Assembly (NCBI GenBank): GCA_965218775.1
Contig: CBDCLS010000004.1
Location: forward strand, 124,001 to 188,000
Origin: CAUZIZ01 sp965218775
Lineage (GTDB): Bacteria; Acidobacteriota; UBA6911; RPQK01; JAJDTT01
Reading direction: 5' to 3'
Length of the DNA: 64,000 bases
Below are positions 25,087-33,555 of the stretch, piece by piece. The first letter of the stretch is position 1; each line of letters begins with the position of its first letter. Under the pieces are notes generated by a model. The model ran no database searches. It had not been told where the DNA came from and saw only the letters and a program-made list of their open reading frames with translations. The position numbers and the translations under genes are program-made.

Positions 25087-27132
25087 CTACTCGACGATCC
25101 GGCGCCGATGGTTTGCCACCAGGGACTCGATCCCCAGCACCAGGGCAGCGGCCAGGAGCAGGAGCCACCACAAGGGTTGACGGAACTCGTCCTGGCTAAT
25201 ACGCGTCGCTTGGGGAGAGGATCTCCCTATGGGCCGTTCCGCTCGAAAACTGGCCAGGAGTTTCTCGACCGGCACCTGCTGCAGATCCGATTCCCTCGGA
25301 TCGCTGTTGACTGCTACCCAATCGGTTTCCTTGTTCTTTCTTATTTCATAGTGTCCCGGAAACTTCAACTCGACAAAATCCGGAGATTTCTGGTCCAACC
25401 CAATGACTCGCTGACCGTTGGGATCCACAATATTCCAGCTGCTTGTGGTTCCCGGTTCGGACTTCGCCTTATCCTGTTCTGAGCCAAGAATCTCACCGAC
25501 CGTCATTGCCGCAGCCGACGCCGACCAGCCACCAGCGTATCCGGCCAATCGGTGCCAGAAAGGCACATAGGCATTGCGTAAGGGAAAGTCCGTCCAGACG
25601 CGGTCAAGAGAAGAGGCGAAGACAAGGACTCGGCCCTTCCCCAGAGCGCGTTCCACCAAGGCAGGACTGGATTCGTCGAATCTAGCCAAGACGGTAGAGC
25701 CCTGCTGGGGTCGGAGCTTCCAATAGCTGTAGAACTGAACACCCACCAGGCCAGCCCGGTGAGACTCCCGAAACACCGAGAAAACCGGATGTTGCCAATC
25801 CACTTCCGTAATCGAAGTGAAGTTCCGGTCGCGGCTCCGAATAAACTGACGCTGATCCAACTCGGCCGGAAAGAGCTGCGGTGAAAGCCCATTGTAAGCC
25901 TGGGGGCGGACGCTGTTGCCCAAGGAGACTAGAAGCCCGCCTCCGTTCGAGACATAGGACTCGAGCGCGTCTGGCCGGGGCGGCCGGGCAAGGTCGTCCA
26001 GAATCAGGACCGGCCGATCCTCCGGGATCAGTCTGGCTGGTCCCGGGGGCGCCACTACCTCCACTCGAAATGGCAGATTCTGCCCAGAGGAGAGAGCGCT
26101 CTTCAGATAGACCATTGAAGACGGGCGATTCGACACCACCGTGATGGGTCGGGATTCGCGCCTCTCGACAACGAAGAAGAAGACATTGTCAGCGGGGAGA
26201 ATGTCCTCGACTTGAGCCACGATCCGTCCCTTTCGAGGACCGGCCTCCAATGCAAAAGGTCGGAAAGTCACCTGCCCCGTGCCGTCCTGGTTCAGCTCGA
26301 AGCCCTTCCTGTCGATCAGCTTGCCTTCCAGGAACAACTGCAGTTCTCCCTGCATAGGCTGGGGAGGCGTGGACTTGAGCGCAGTAACAATTGGATACGG
26401 ATGTCGCTCGCCAAAACTGAATCTCTCCAGTCGCACCTCTTCGACGAACAGGTTGGCTGATTCCTCAGCAACGCTCTCAATCGTCAGAAGCACGTCATCT
26501 GGCAGCTTCCACTTCTGGCTCTCCGGAAGCCCGCTGAGTTGGAGGTCCGTGATCAGCACGATCTCCTTCCTGCTACTTGCCTGCTGCTCTTTGAACTGTT
26601 CGGAAGCCACGCGGAGCGCTTCACCATAGGAGGTCCCCTCAAACGAAGTTCCAGAGCGGCTGTGCAGCGCGCTGAGCAGTCGCTCCGATCGAGCTTCCCA
26701 GGAGGAGAGAACTTCAACCGTCTCTCCGAACTGAACGATCAGGCCCTCATCCCCTCCAGTCAGAGAGCGGATCCTCTGCTCGGCCACTTCAGATGCCTTC
26801 TCCCAGACGGGCTCTCGTGACATGCTCATCGAGGAATCGATGAGGATGACCACCGAGTTGGGGGTTCCCATCGCGAGGTTTCCGAACCAGGTCCCGACCA
26901 CCATTGGGCGCGAGAATGCCGCGACGATCAGCAACAGCCCCAAACAGCGAAGGAACAGCAGGAACAAATGCGTGAGCTTCTTTCTTCTGAGTTCTTTCGT
27001 GGGAATCTGGCGCAAGAACATGAGCGAGGGGAAGGGTACCCGCTCGCGCCGGTGCCTTCGAACCAGGTGGAGCAGTATGGGAGCCGTCACCGCAGTGGCT
27101 CCTAGCCAGAAAATTGGATTCAAGAACTCCAT
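25087..27132 (-). CDS. BatA-domain membrane protein with von Willebrand A domain
   Basis: 681 residues. The first 90 match the BatA N-terminal domain (FLNPIFWLGATAVTAPILLHLVRRHRRERVPFPSLMFL) with two membrane helices. A VWA domain follows with the MIDAS-like DSSMSMS motif in VVILIDSSMSM (about residue 98). A later segment (SNGGGLLVSLGNSV, about residue 395) resembles a glutamine-amidotransferase-like fold without its Cys. A C-terminal membrane helix (WWLLLLAAALVLGIESLV) brings the end back to the membrane, so the middle is periplasmic. It lies between the DUF58 and DUF4175 genes, an order common in MoxR operons. The function of such operons is not settled. Confidence 0.82.
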   Translation of the reverse strand: MEFLNPIFWLGATAVTAPILLHLVRRHRRERVPFPSLMFLRQIPTKELRRKKLTHLFLLFLRCLGLLLIVAAFSRPMVVGTWFGNLAMGTPNSVVILIDSSMSMSREPVWEKASEVAEQRIRSLTGGDEGLIVQFGETVEVLSSWEARSERLLSALHSRSGTSFEGTSYGEALRVASEQFKEQQASSRKEIVLITDLQLSGLPESQKWKLPDDVLLTIESVAEESANLFVEEVRLERFSFGERHPYPIVTALKSTPPQPMQGELQLFLEGKLIDRKGFELNQDGTGQVTFRPFALEAGPRKGRIVAQVEDILPADNVFFFVVERRESRPITVVSNRPSSMVYLKSALSSGQNLPFRVEVVAPPGPARLIPEDRPVLILDDLARPPRPDALESYVSNGGGLLVSLGNSVRPQAYNGLSPQLFPAELDQRQFIRSRDRNFTSITEVDWQHPVFSVFRESHRAGLVGVQFYSYWKLRPQQGSTVLARFDESSPALVERALGKGRVLVFASSLDRVWTDFPLRNAYVPFWHRLAGYAGGWSASAAAMTVGEILGSEQDKAKSEPGTTSSWNIVDPNGQRVIGLDQKSPDFVELKFPGHYEIRKNKETDWVAVNSDPRESDLQQVPVEKLLASFRAERPIGRSSPQATRISQDEFRQPLWWLLLLAAALVLGIESLVANHRRRIVE

Positions 27133-27170
27133 CGAGTTGCCTCGTGCGATTCGGTTTCAAGGCACGGCAG

Positions 27171-28070
27171 TCAGTACTTGCGCTGTCGAGTCGACAGATA
27201 GCTGTACAAAGCCCGGTCCAGAGGTTCTTCGGTGCTCAGGAGCGAGTAGTCAATGTGAGCATCACGGCATTCCCTCTGCAGACGCGCGACGTGTTGCTGC
27301 AAGAGCTCAAGGTAGCCTTCCCGGGAGTGATCTGGAACGTAGGAAAGATAATCGCTCGTTTCCATGTCCTGTAGCGTGCAGCTATCAGTCAGTGGCATCT
27401 TCAATTCTACCGGATCCAGTAGATGAAAAAGGATGATGTCGTTGCCTCGATGATGGAAGAAACGAAGCGTCTTCGATAGCTCTTCCACGTCGTGATAGAA
27501 GTCGCTGATAAGCACAACGATGCTGCGCTTCCGAATCAGACGTGCCAACTCTTCCAGGGCGTCTCCGATATTGTTTCGAGAACCGAGCTCGAGATGCTCA
27601 AGACGGTGAAGGATGGTAAGGAAGTGTCTGTGCTGAGCCCGCGGCGGAATGCGGTTGAAGACGCCGGAGTCGAAGGCAGCCAGTCCGGCAGCGTCACTCT
27701 GGCGAACTGCAAGGTAGGACAGCGAGGCCGCGAGATAGCGGGCGTAATCGATCTTGGAAACAGCACCGCTGGCGTAGCCCATGCTGGCGCTGTTGTCCAG
27801 AAGAATATACATCTGGCAGTTGGTGTCCCCTTCGTACTTTTTCACGTAGAAGCGGTCCGTCCGGCCAAAGACCTTCCAGTCCACGCTTCGGATGTCGTCC
27901 CCCGGGGCGTACTGCCGGTATTCTGAAAAGTTGAGGCTGAAACCGTGATACGGAGATCGATGAAGGCCCGTGACGAAGCCTTCCACCACGGTCTTGGCGA
28001 TGAGCTGAAGCCCCCTGATGCGAGAGAGAACCAAGGGATCGATGAACCTCAGGGAGGGGGACTCCCTCAC
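27171..28070 (-). CDS. DUF58 protein (von Willebrand-like, MoxR partner)
   Basis: 299 residues, cytoplasmic. The DUF58 core is YRQYAPGDDIRSVDWKVFGRTDRFYVKKYEGD, followed by a VWA fold with MIDAS-type DNSASMGY near residue 92 and VVLISDFYHD. It overlaps the end of the MoxR gene by four bases, so both are probably made in balanced amounts. DUF58 proteins are usual partners of MoxR ATPases and are thought to act as adaptors. All MIDAS serines are present, suggesting metal binding. Confidence 0.9.
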   Translation of the reverse strand: MRESPSLRFIDPLVLSRIRGLQLIAKTVVEGFVTGLHRSPYHGFSLNFSEYRQYAPGDDIRSVDWKVFGRTDRFYVKKYEGDTNCQMYILLDNSASMGYASGAVSKIDYARYLAASLSYLAVRQSDAAGLAAFDSGVFNRIPPRAQHRHFLTILHRLEHLELGSRNNIGDALEELARLIRKRSIVVLISDFYHDVEELSKTLRFFHHRGNDIILFHLLDPVELKMPLTDSCTLQDMETSDYLSYVPDHSREGYLELLQQHVARLQRECRDAHIDYSLLSTEEPLDRALYSYLSTRQRKY

Positions 28071-29092
28071 AGTCCCGATCCCGCCGGTTGGACAGCTTCC
28101 AACAGACGATCCACGATATCGTCTGGACTCACATTCTCTGACTCCGCATGAAAATTGGTCAGAATCCGATGACGGAAAACGGACCTGGCCAAGGCGCGGA
28201 TGTCTTCGTGGGAAACGTTGTAGCGACCCTTCATCAGAGCACGGGCCCTTCCTCCAAGCACCAGGAATTGAGAGGCTCGAAGGCTAGCTCCGTAGCTGAC
28301 CCACTTCTGGACAAAGTCGGGGGCCAACCCGTCTCCTGGCCGAGTACTACGGGTCAACTGGACTGCGTACCGAACCACCTCTTGATCCGCCGGAATCTTT
28401 CGAACAAGCTGCTGATAGCGCACAATATCCTGCCCAGAGACCACTTTCTCAACTTCCTCCCCGAGTTCGGCAGTCGTCCTCTCTACCACAGCCACTTCGT
28501 CGTCTTCGTTCAGGTAGTCGATGACGATATTGAACATGAAGCGGTCCAACTGAGCTTCAGGCAGAGGATAGGTTCCTTCCAGCTCGATTGGATTCTGGGT
28601 AGCGAGGACGAAGAATGGAGCCTCCAGATCATAGGTGGTTCCGCGAACGGTAACGCGTCTCTCTTGCATGGCTTCGAGCAGGGCTGCCTGTGTTTTCGGA
28701 GGAGTCCGGTTGATCTCGTCGGCGAGAACGATGTTGGCGAAAACAGGGCCTCGGATGAACTCGAGATCTCTTTTCCCGGTGGATCGATCCTCTTCGATGA
28801 TTTCGGTTCCGGTGATGTCGGAAGGCATCAGGTCAGGGGTAAACTGAATCCGCTTGAAGGACAGGCCCAGCGTGCCGGCAATGCTGCGTACCAGAAGGGT
28901 CTTGGCGAGTCCAGGAAGTCCCGTGATCAGGGAATGTCCTCCCACATACAGAGAGATCAGAACCTGTTCGATTACTTCGTCCTGTCCGACGATCGCCTTA
29001 CGCAGTTCAGCCGTAATGCTTTTCTGGGAATCCAGCAGGGCGTTGATGAGCTCCTCGGTAGGCCGTTCTTCTGTCTTGACGAGTTCTTCCAT
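28067..29092 (-). CDS. MoxR-family AAA+ ATPase
   Basis: 341 residues. Walker A GLPGLAKTLL (about residue 58), Walker B VLADEINRTPPKTQAALLEAMQE (about 123), sensor 1 FFVLATQNPIELEGTYPLPEAQLDRF and the C-terminal lid are all standard MoxR. The start ATG lies at 29092, just after a tract of AGTGAGC repeats. MoxR proteins act as chaperone-like motors for VWA proteins, and three VWA-type proteins are encoded around it. The separation from the upstream DUF4159 gene by about 225 bp of repeats may mean a second promoter or reduced read-through here. Confidence 0.93.
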   Translation of the reverse strand: MEELVKTEERPTEELINALLDSQKSITAELRKAIVGQDEVIEQVLISLYVGGHSLITGLPGLAKTLLVRSIAGTLGLSFKRIQFTPDLMPSDITGTEIIEEDRSTGKRDLEFIRGPVFANIVLADEINRTPPKTQAALLEAMQERRVTVRGTTYDLEAPFFVLATQNPIELEGTYPLPEAQLDRFMFNIVIDYLNEDDEVAVVERTTAELGEEVEKVVSGQDIVRYQQLVRKIPADQEVVRYAVQLTRSTRPGDGLAPDFVQKWVSYGASLRASQFLVLGGRARALMKGRYNVSHEDIRALARSVFRHRILTNFHAESENVSPDDIVDRLLEAVQPAGSGL

Positions 29093-29108
29093 TGGGACAA
29101 CTCCGTGT

Positions 29109-29310
29109 TCAGTGAGCAGTTATCGGTGAATCAGTGGAAATAGTGAGCAGTGAACAGTGAGCAGCTAGCAGTGAGTAGTGAGCAGTGGGGATCTCGTCCG
29201 AACAACAGTTGAGATCACGCTGATGTCTGCTCTCTCCTCGGTACTTCATTTTATTGCTGAACAGGGCCATTCGCTGCTCTGCCGGACTGCTCACTGCTTA
29301 CTGCTCACTG
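29109..29310. repeat. AGTGAGC/AGTGAAC heptamer-like repeats, inverted halves
   Basis: Units such as AGTGAGCAGTGAACAGTGAGC occupy about 29110-29187 on the plus strand, and the reverse complement (CTGCTCACTGC..ACTGCTCACTG) occupies about 29280-29308. The centre (29190-29275) is not repetitive. The tract fills the gap between the DUF4159 and MoxR genes. It is the largest of three such sites in the window. Confidence 0.8.
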
Positions 29311-29318
29311 TCTCAACC

Positions 29319-30062
29319 TCAATGAGTAAGTGCGTAGATGACATAATTGATCCCGAACTTGTAGGCTTCGTTGGAAAAGTTGATGGGGACCAGAGGGTCG
29401 TCCGACCATTCCCAGTAGTCCCCGATATCGTTGTTGAAGTTGGCTACAGCCAGCAGCCGCCCCTCCTCGTCTGATAGGCCGTAGAAACTTGGTTTCCCAG
29501 GCACGTCGTAGGGAGGAATCATGTCCAGGGTCTGAATGTCGTAGAAGCAATGAAAAACCGGGTGTGCGAGAGGTAGCTCCTGGAAATTGCGCTCCGGAAG
29601 GACCTTCTTCATGCACTCTGTGAGATTGCTCCAATCCGAAGCTCCCCTGAAGTCATCGAAGATGACAAAACCACCGCGCAGAAGGTACTCCCTGAAATTA
29701 CTTGCCTCCGCGTCGGTCACGTTCCAGTACCCGGGTTCGCTGACGTACAAGACCGGGTACTTCATGATCTCAGGGTCGTCAAAGTCCAGTATCAAATACG
29801 ATTCAGCCGTGGTCTCAGTGGTGGTCAACTCCATCAAAATCTTCAAGAAATTTCGCTCGGCTCGCGGATAGTCGTGCATCCAGGGGGGCACCCAGCGACC
29901 GCCTCCCCAGCCGCCGAGATAGCCGTTGTACCGAATCCGAACAAATTGGAAAAGACTGGGATCCTTTGGATCTCGGGGGGCAGGAACATCGAGACTGAGG
30001 ACCGGCCTCAGCACCCAGATGAGAGCAACAGCGCCCAAGAAGGCCGTCGCAAAGATTCTCAT
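29319..30062 (-). CDS. DUF4159 protein
   Basis: 247 residues. An N-terminal hydrophobic stretch (IFATAFLGAVALIWVLRPVLSLDVP) is a signal or anchor. The DUF4159 domain has VRIRYNGYLGGWGGGRWVPPWMHDYPRAERNFLKIL, YPVLYVSEPGYWNVTDAEASNFREYLLRGGFVIFDDF and HPVFHCFYDI. This is a ThuA/amidotransferase-like fold without an evident nucleophile. It overlaps the TPR-protease gene by four bases. DUF4159 genes regularly occur next to MoxR/BatA genes, as here; the role is unknown. Confidence 0.83.
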   Translation of the reverse strand: MRIFATAFLGAVALIWVLRPVLSLDVPAPRDPKDPSLFQFVRIRYNGYLGGWGGGRWVPPWMHDYPRAERNFLKILMELTTTETTAESYLILDFDDPEIMKYPVLYVSEPGYWNVTDAEASNFREYLLRGGFVIFDDFRGASDWSNLTECMKKVLPERNFQELPLAHPVFHCFYDIQTLDMIPPYDVPGKPSFYGLSDEEGRLLAVANFNNDIGDYWEWSDDPLVPINFSNEAYKFGINYVIYALTH

Positions 30063-32509
30063 TGGCGTACCAACTCCAACAGCAACTTCTGGGCCTTCTG
30101 GTAGCTGGGAGCAATCTCCAGGGAGAGCAGTGCCTGACGTCTGGCCGCCTCCAGATCCCCTACCTGTAACAGGGCCTGGCCCAACTGTAAGTGCGCCTCT
30201 GAGGAATCGATGGGTTGCAGGTTGAGCAGCACCCGGAACTCGCGCACTGCAGCGTCGGCACGATCTATTTTCAGGTAAAGATCACCCAACATCTGGTGGA
30301 GCTCTCGATTGAGGGGATCCACGTACGGCACCTGCTCCAAGCACTCTATCGCCTCGTCGACCGCATTCCTTTGTATGAGAAACCCGGCGAGTTTGAGCGC
30401 ATTTTCCGGGAACTTGGGTGCGACCTTCCACCACCGACGCAGCGTCTCTTCCACCTTCGGCGAGTCCTCCCTCGCCTCGTAGATCTGCAGCAGCAGGTCG
30501 TAAGCACTCCCCTTTTCTGCGTATGCAGGAAACAAATCAACCGCTTTTTCCAGGAATGGGACGGCGCCTTCGATGTCTCCCGACTCGTGGAGCTTCTCTC
30601 CCAGAGTCAGGTTCAGGAAGTAATTCTCTGGGTCGTCCTCGACGGCGGTCCTCATGTCTTCGAGGCCATCCCCTTCCGAGCCCTCCTCCTTCTTACGGGT
30701 CTCAGCCACCGGTCGTCTCAAGCTATGGACGAGGGGTGTCAAGGTCTGCTCCACTTCGTCCAGGAAAAGCTTCTCTATCTCGGCCATGGGTTCGCCCAAC
30801 ACCCTCTCGAAGATAACCTCAATGGTTTCTCCCTCCCCGAACGCTACCACCAGCTCGCGAAGCTTGTCCACACCGTAGCGGGAACCCAGAAATTCACAGA
30901 CCCAGCCTGCCTGAAGATAACTTATCTCGAGCTGTCGCCGGTCCTTGGGCCGTTCGAAGCCAGAGTTGAGCTCGCCCAGGGACAGCAGTTCGCCGTCCTT
31001 GTAGGCACGAACGAAGCTTAGCGTTAGATACTCGCCCCATCCCGCTCCAGCCAACTTCTCCTCCATCATTGAAATGCCTTCGGTAAACCAGCGGGGAACC
31101 CGATTGGCGCTCAAGGAAAGGATCACGACATGGGCCATCTCGTGCCACAACGTCGAACCCCAATGAAAACTTCCCTTTTTTCTAGCCGAAGGGGAATCCA
31201 TCGCCAGAATACGCCCAAACGTTGCTCCCAGGGCACCCAGGCCCGGCAGGCCCAGGGTGCGCACGGCGAAGTCCTCGTGGTCGGGATACATTTCGAAGAG
31301 GTATTTTCCGGAGATTTCATGCCGGTACTTTCGTTCCAGAGTGGTCAGGCTCCGCTCCAGCAGTTCCACTATATAAGGACGTAGCGCCGCTGCTTCTTTC
31401 TGATGCAGCCGAACCGAGAAATGCTCCGTCTGAAAGCTATGAAAACGGTCAAAGCTGTCCAACAGACGCAGCGTATTCACGGTCGAGATACTATAGGGAT
31501 CATTGGCATAAGCCCGCTCCAAAACCTGCTTTCCCTCTTCCTCCCTGCCCAGCCGAAGAAGGTTGATTCCGAGCGATCCCAGAGCTGACCATTGTCTCGG
31601 ATTGCGCCGGATTGACTCGCGGTAGAATTCGATTGCCTCCTCCAGCCGCCGCTTCATGACGGAAAGGTCACCCAGAATCTCGTGGAGGTCGCCGCTCTGA
31701 GGATTGATGCTCGAAATACCTTCAGAAACCTGCTCAAAGGATTCTACTTCGCCCCGGAAATGGTGCTTGACAGCCTTCAACTCGAGCAGGGGAAGATAGC
31801 TCGCATTTCTCTCGAGACCCTGGTCAATCCACTTGGCCACTTCGCCCCAGTTTTCCTCCACAATCGCCATGGAACCTTTTAGGGCGTGGACCTCTAGATT
31901 GTCCGGATTGAGCTTCAGGGCTGATTCCAGCAGATCGGCAACTCCACCCTTGAACTGAGCCCTGAGGGCCTCGGCCAGGCCGACATAGGCGGAATCCTTC
32001 TTCCAACGAGACCACTCGGGATTCTCTTCCTCCAACCGCAACGCATCCTGAAAGATGGTTTCGGCCTCGGCTCCGTTGTACTTTTCAAGATAGAGATTTC
32101 CCCAGTCGACATAAACCGCGATCGGTACGGGATCCCTGTCGGCTGCTTCAATGAAGAGTCCGTTCGCCCGCTTCCAGGAACCGAGCTTCCAGGCGGCGAA
32201 TGCGGCCGCTCCGATCTCGCCCGAGAGACGCAGTCGTCCCGAATCATGGAGGCTTAGGAGACGTTCGGCATAGGCCTCGGCCCGATCCACCGCTCCGCTT
32301 CGTTGGGCCAGTTCCAGCCGAAGCCTCAGCGCGTGAGGATCGGTCGGAGAGCTTTGCTGTATTCGTTCCTCCGCCTTCCCATATTCGCCCGCCTGCATCA
32401 GATCAAGAACTTCGCTAAGAAAGGCCGATGTCGGCGCCTCCTGGGCGAAGCCAGTCGCCGGCACCAGACAAAGAACGCACAGGACGAAGGTCAGTCGGCT
32501 GATCCTCAC
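30059..32509 (-). CDS. Secreted TPR protein with gluzincin (peptidase MA-like) domain
   Basis: 816 residues with a signal peptide (ISRLTFVLCVLCLVPATGFAQEA). TPR-like repeats fill residues 20-350 and 630-816. Between them lies a metalloprotease domain with LWHEMAHVVILSLSANRVPRWFTEGISMMEE: HEMAH gives two zinc ligands and the catalytic Glu, and the Glu of FTEGISMMEE is the probable third ligand. This is the gluzincin pattern. The protein should act in the periplasm, with the TPR arms selecting partners. It overlaps its neighbours on both sides by four bases, so it is firmly part of the operon. Confidence 0.83.
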   Translation of the reverse strand: MRISRLTFVLCVLCLVPATGFAQEAPTSAFLSEVLDLMQAGEYGKAEERIQQSSPTDPHALRLRLELAQRSGAVDRAEAYAERLLSLHDSGRLRLSGEIGAAAFAAWKLGSWKRANGLFIEAADRDPVPIAVYVDWGNLYLEKYNGAEAETIFQDALRLEEENPEWSRWKKDSAYVGLAEALRAQFKGGVADLLESALKLNPDNLEVHALKGSMAIVEENWGEVAKWIDQGLERNASYLPLLELKAVKHHFRGEVESFEQVSEGISSINPQSGDLHEILGDLSVMKRRLEEAIEFYRESIRRNPRQWSALGSLGINLLRLGREEEGKQVLERAYANDPYSISTVNTLRLLDSFDRFHSFQTEHFSVRLHQKEAAALRPYIVELLERSLTTLERKYRHEISGKYLFEMYPDHEDFAVRTLGLPGLGALGATFGRILAMDSPSARKKGSFHWGSTLWHEMAHVVILSLSANRVPRWFTEGISMMEEKLAGAGWGEYLTLSFVRAYKDGELLSLGELNSGFERPKDRRQLEISYLQAGWVCEFLGSRYGVDKLRELVVAFGEGETIEVIFERVLGEPMAEIEKLFLDEVEQTLTPLVHSLRRPVAETRKKEEGSEGDGLEDMRTAVEDDPENYFLNLTLGEKLHESGDIEGAVPFLEKAVDLFPAYAEKGSAYDLLLQIYEAREDSPKVEETLRRWWKVAPKFPENALKLAGFLIQRNAVDEAIECLEQVPYVDPLNRELHQMLGDLYLKIDRADAAVREFRVLLNLQPIDSSEAHLQLGQALLQVGDLEAARRQALLSLEIAPSYQKAQKLLLELVRQ

Positions 32510-33555
32510 TGGCCCACCTGCAAGGCATTGATTCGCTCTCCCACCTCCGCCAACTCCACCAGGAGCACCTGCAGGCGTCGGTAGTAATCCTCTCCGGTAA
32601 ACTCCTGCTTGTGGAGCTTCAGATCATCTATTTCGCGCTCCAGCTGGCTTTTTCGCTGGGTCAGTGCTCGAGCGTCGGGCGCAGCCAGAACTTCTTCCTG
32701 AGGCCCTGAAAGATAGGCGATACTGGCCAGAAGCCCGGTACCAGCCTGTACCTGTTTGGTGACGTCTTTTTCTTCCCCACCCAGGCGAATTCTGGAGGAG
32801 TCATCCAACAAGGCGTGTTCGGTTTGGAGGCGTCCATTCTCCTGGAACCAATCCGCGACCCTTCTGTGGCTGAAGAGGAAGGCCTCGAGAAGGGATACCT
32901 TGCCGTTCTTGTCGCGATCGGCCTCAGCCGAGGTGCCGGCCTCGACAAGAAAGGAAAGAAACAGAGGAGGCTGCCGCTCGAACTGGTTCTTGGTTGCGGT
33001 CACGATGACTCTGTTCGCACCGCTTAGTTTGGGTATGAGGATCCCGCTCGCACTGGTTCCTGCGATCAGAAAAGTCCTCCCATCCCCTCCCCGATCGAGC
33101 ATCTTCGCCAGATCGTCTCCCGTGATGTCCGGCCCAGTAATGTTGAACTTGTAGTCACGGCCGTCGTAGCTCCCGTGACCTACGAGAAGAATCCAGAGTT
33201 CCCCCTGGGGCGGCAGGAGCGATAGGACTTCGGACACCGCACCCAGAATCTCCTCTCGTCTCCGCGTGCTGCCATCCAATACAGTAACTCGATTGTCAGG
33301 TTGAGCACTGAGCATTTTCTCGAGTTTGGAAGTCCAACCGGAAAAGGACTCTTCGTACTCCGGCATCCCCGCAAGACCACGGATGATGAGACTCACCCGT
33401 TGCAGTTGTGCTCCCCCTACCGGCTCAACCAGGCACAGCAGTAGCAACGGCAGCACAATGTACCCCAGCCGACCCCGAGACCACTTCGGTCTCCAGAGTA
33501 AGCGCTGCAGGGCAGTGTTATCGCGTCCCATTTCAGGCATGGCAGAAAGATCCAT
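32506..33555 (-). CDS. Caspase/C13-like protein lacking the catalytic Cys
   Basis: 349 residues with a signal peptide or anchor (LGYIVLPLLLLCLVEPVGGA). The fold is suggested by ELWILLVGHGSYDGRDYKFNITGPDITGDDL, which carries the His-Gly of legumain/caspase-type proteases, and LIAGTSASGILIPKLSG...VIVTATK. In active C13 enzymes this second motif is NSCxSG; here the nucleophile position reads Thr-Ser-Ala, with no Cys. An EF-hand-like loop DRDKNGKVSLLEAF follows. The C-terminus is coiled coil. It may be a non-catalytic binding protein or use another nucleophile. Starts overlap with both neighbours. Confidence 0.65.
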   Translation of the reverse strand: MDLSAMPEMGRDNTALQRLLWRPKWSRGRLGYIVLPLLLLCLVEPVGGAQLQRVSLIIRGLAGMPEYEESFSGWTSKLEKMLSAQPDNRVTVLDGSTRRREEILGAVSEVLSLLPPQGELWILLVGHGSYDGRDYKFNITGPDITGDDLAKMLDRGGDGRTFLIAGTSASGILIPKLSGANRVIVTATKNQFERQPPLFLSFLVEAGTSAEADRDKNGKVSLLEAFLFSHRRVADWFQENGRLQTEHALLDDSSRIRLGGEEKDVTKQVQAGTGLLASIAYLSGPQEEVLAAPDARALTQRKSQLEREIDDLKLHKQEFTGEDYYRRLQVLLVELAEVGERINALQVGQ

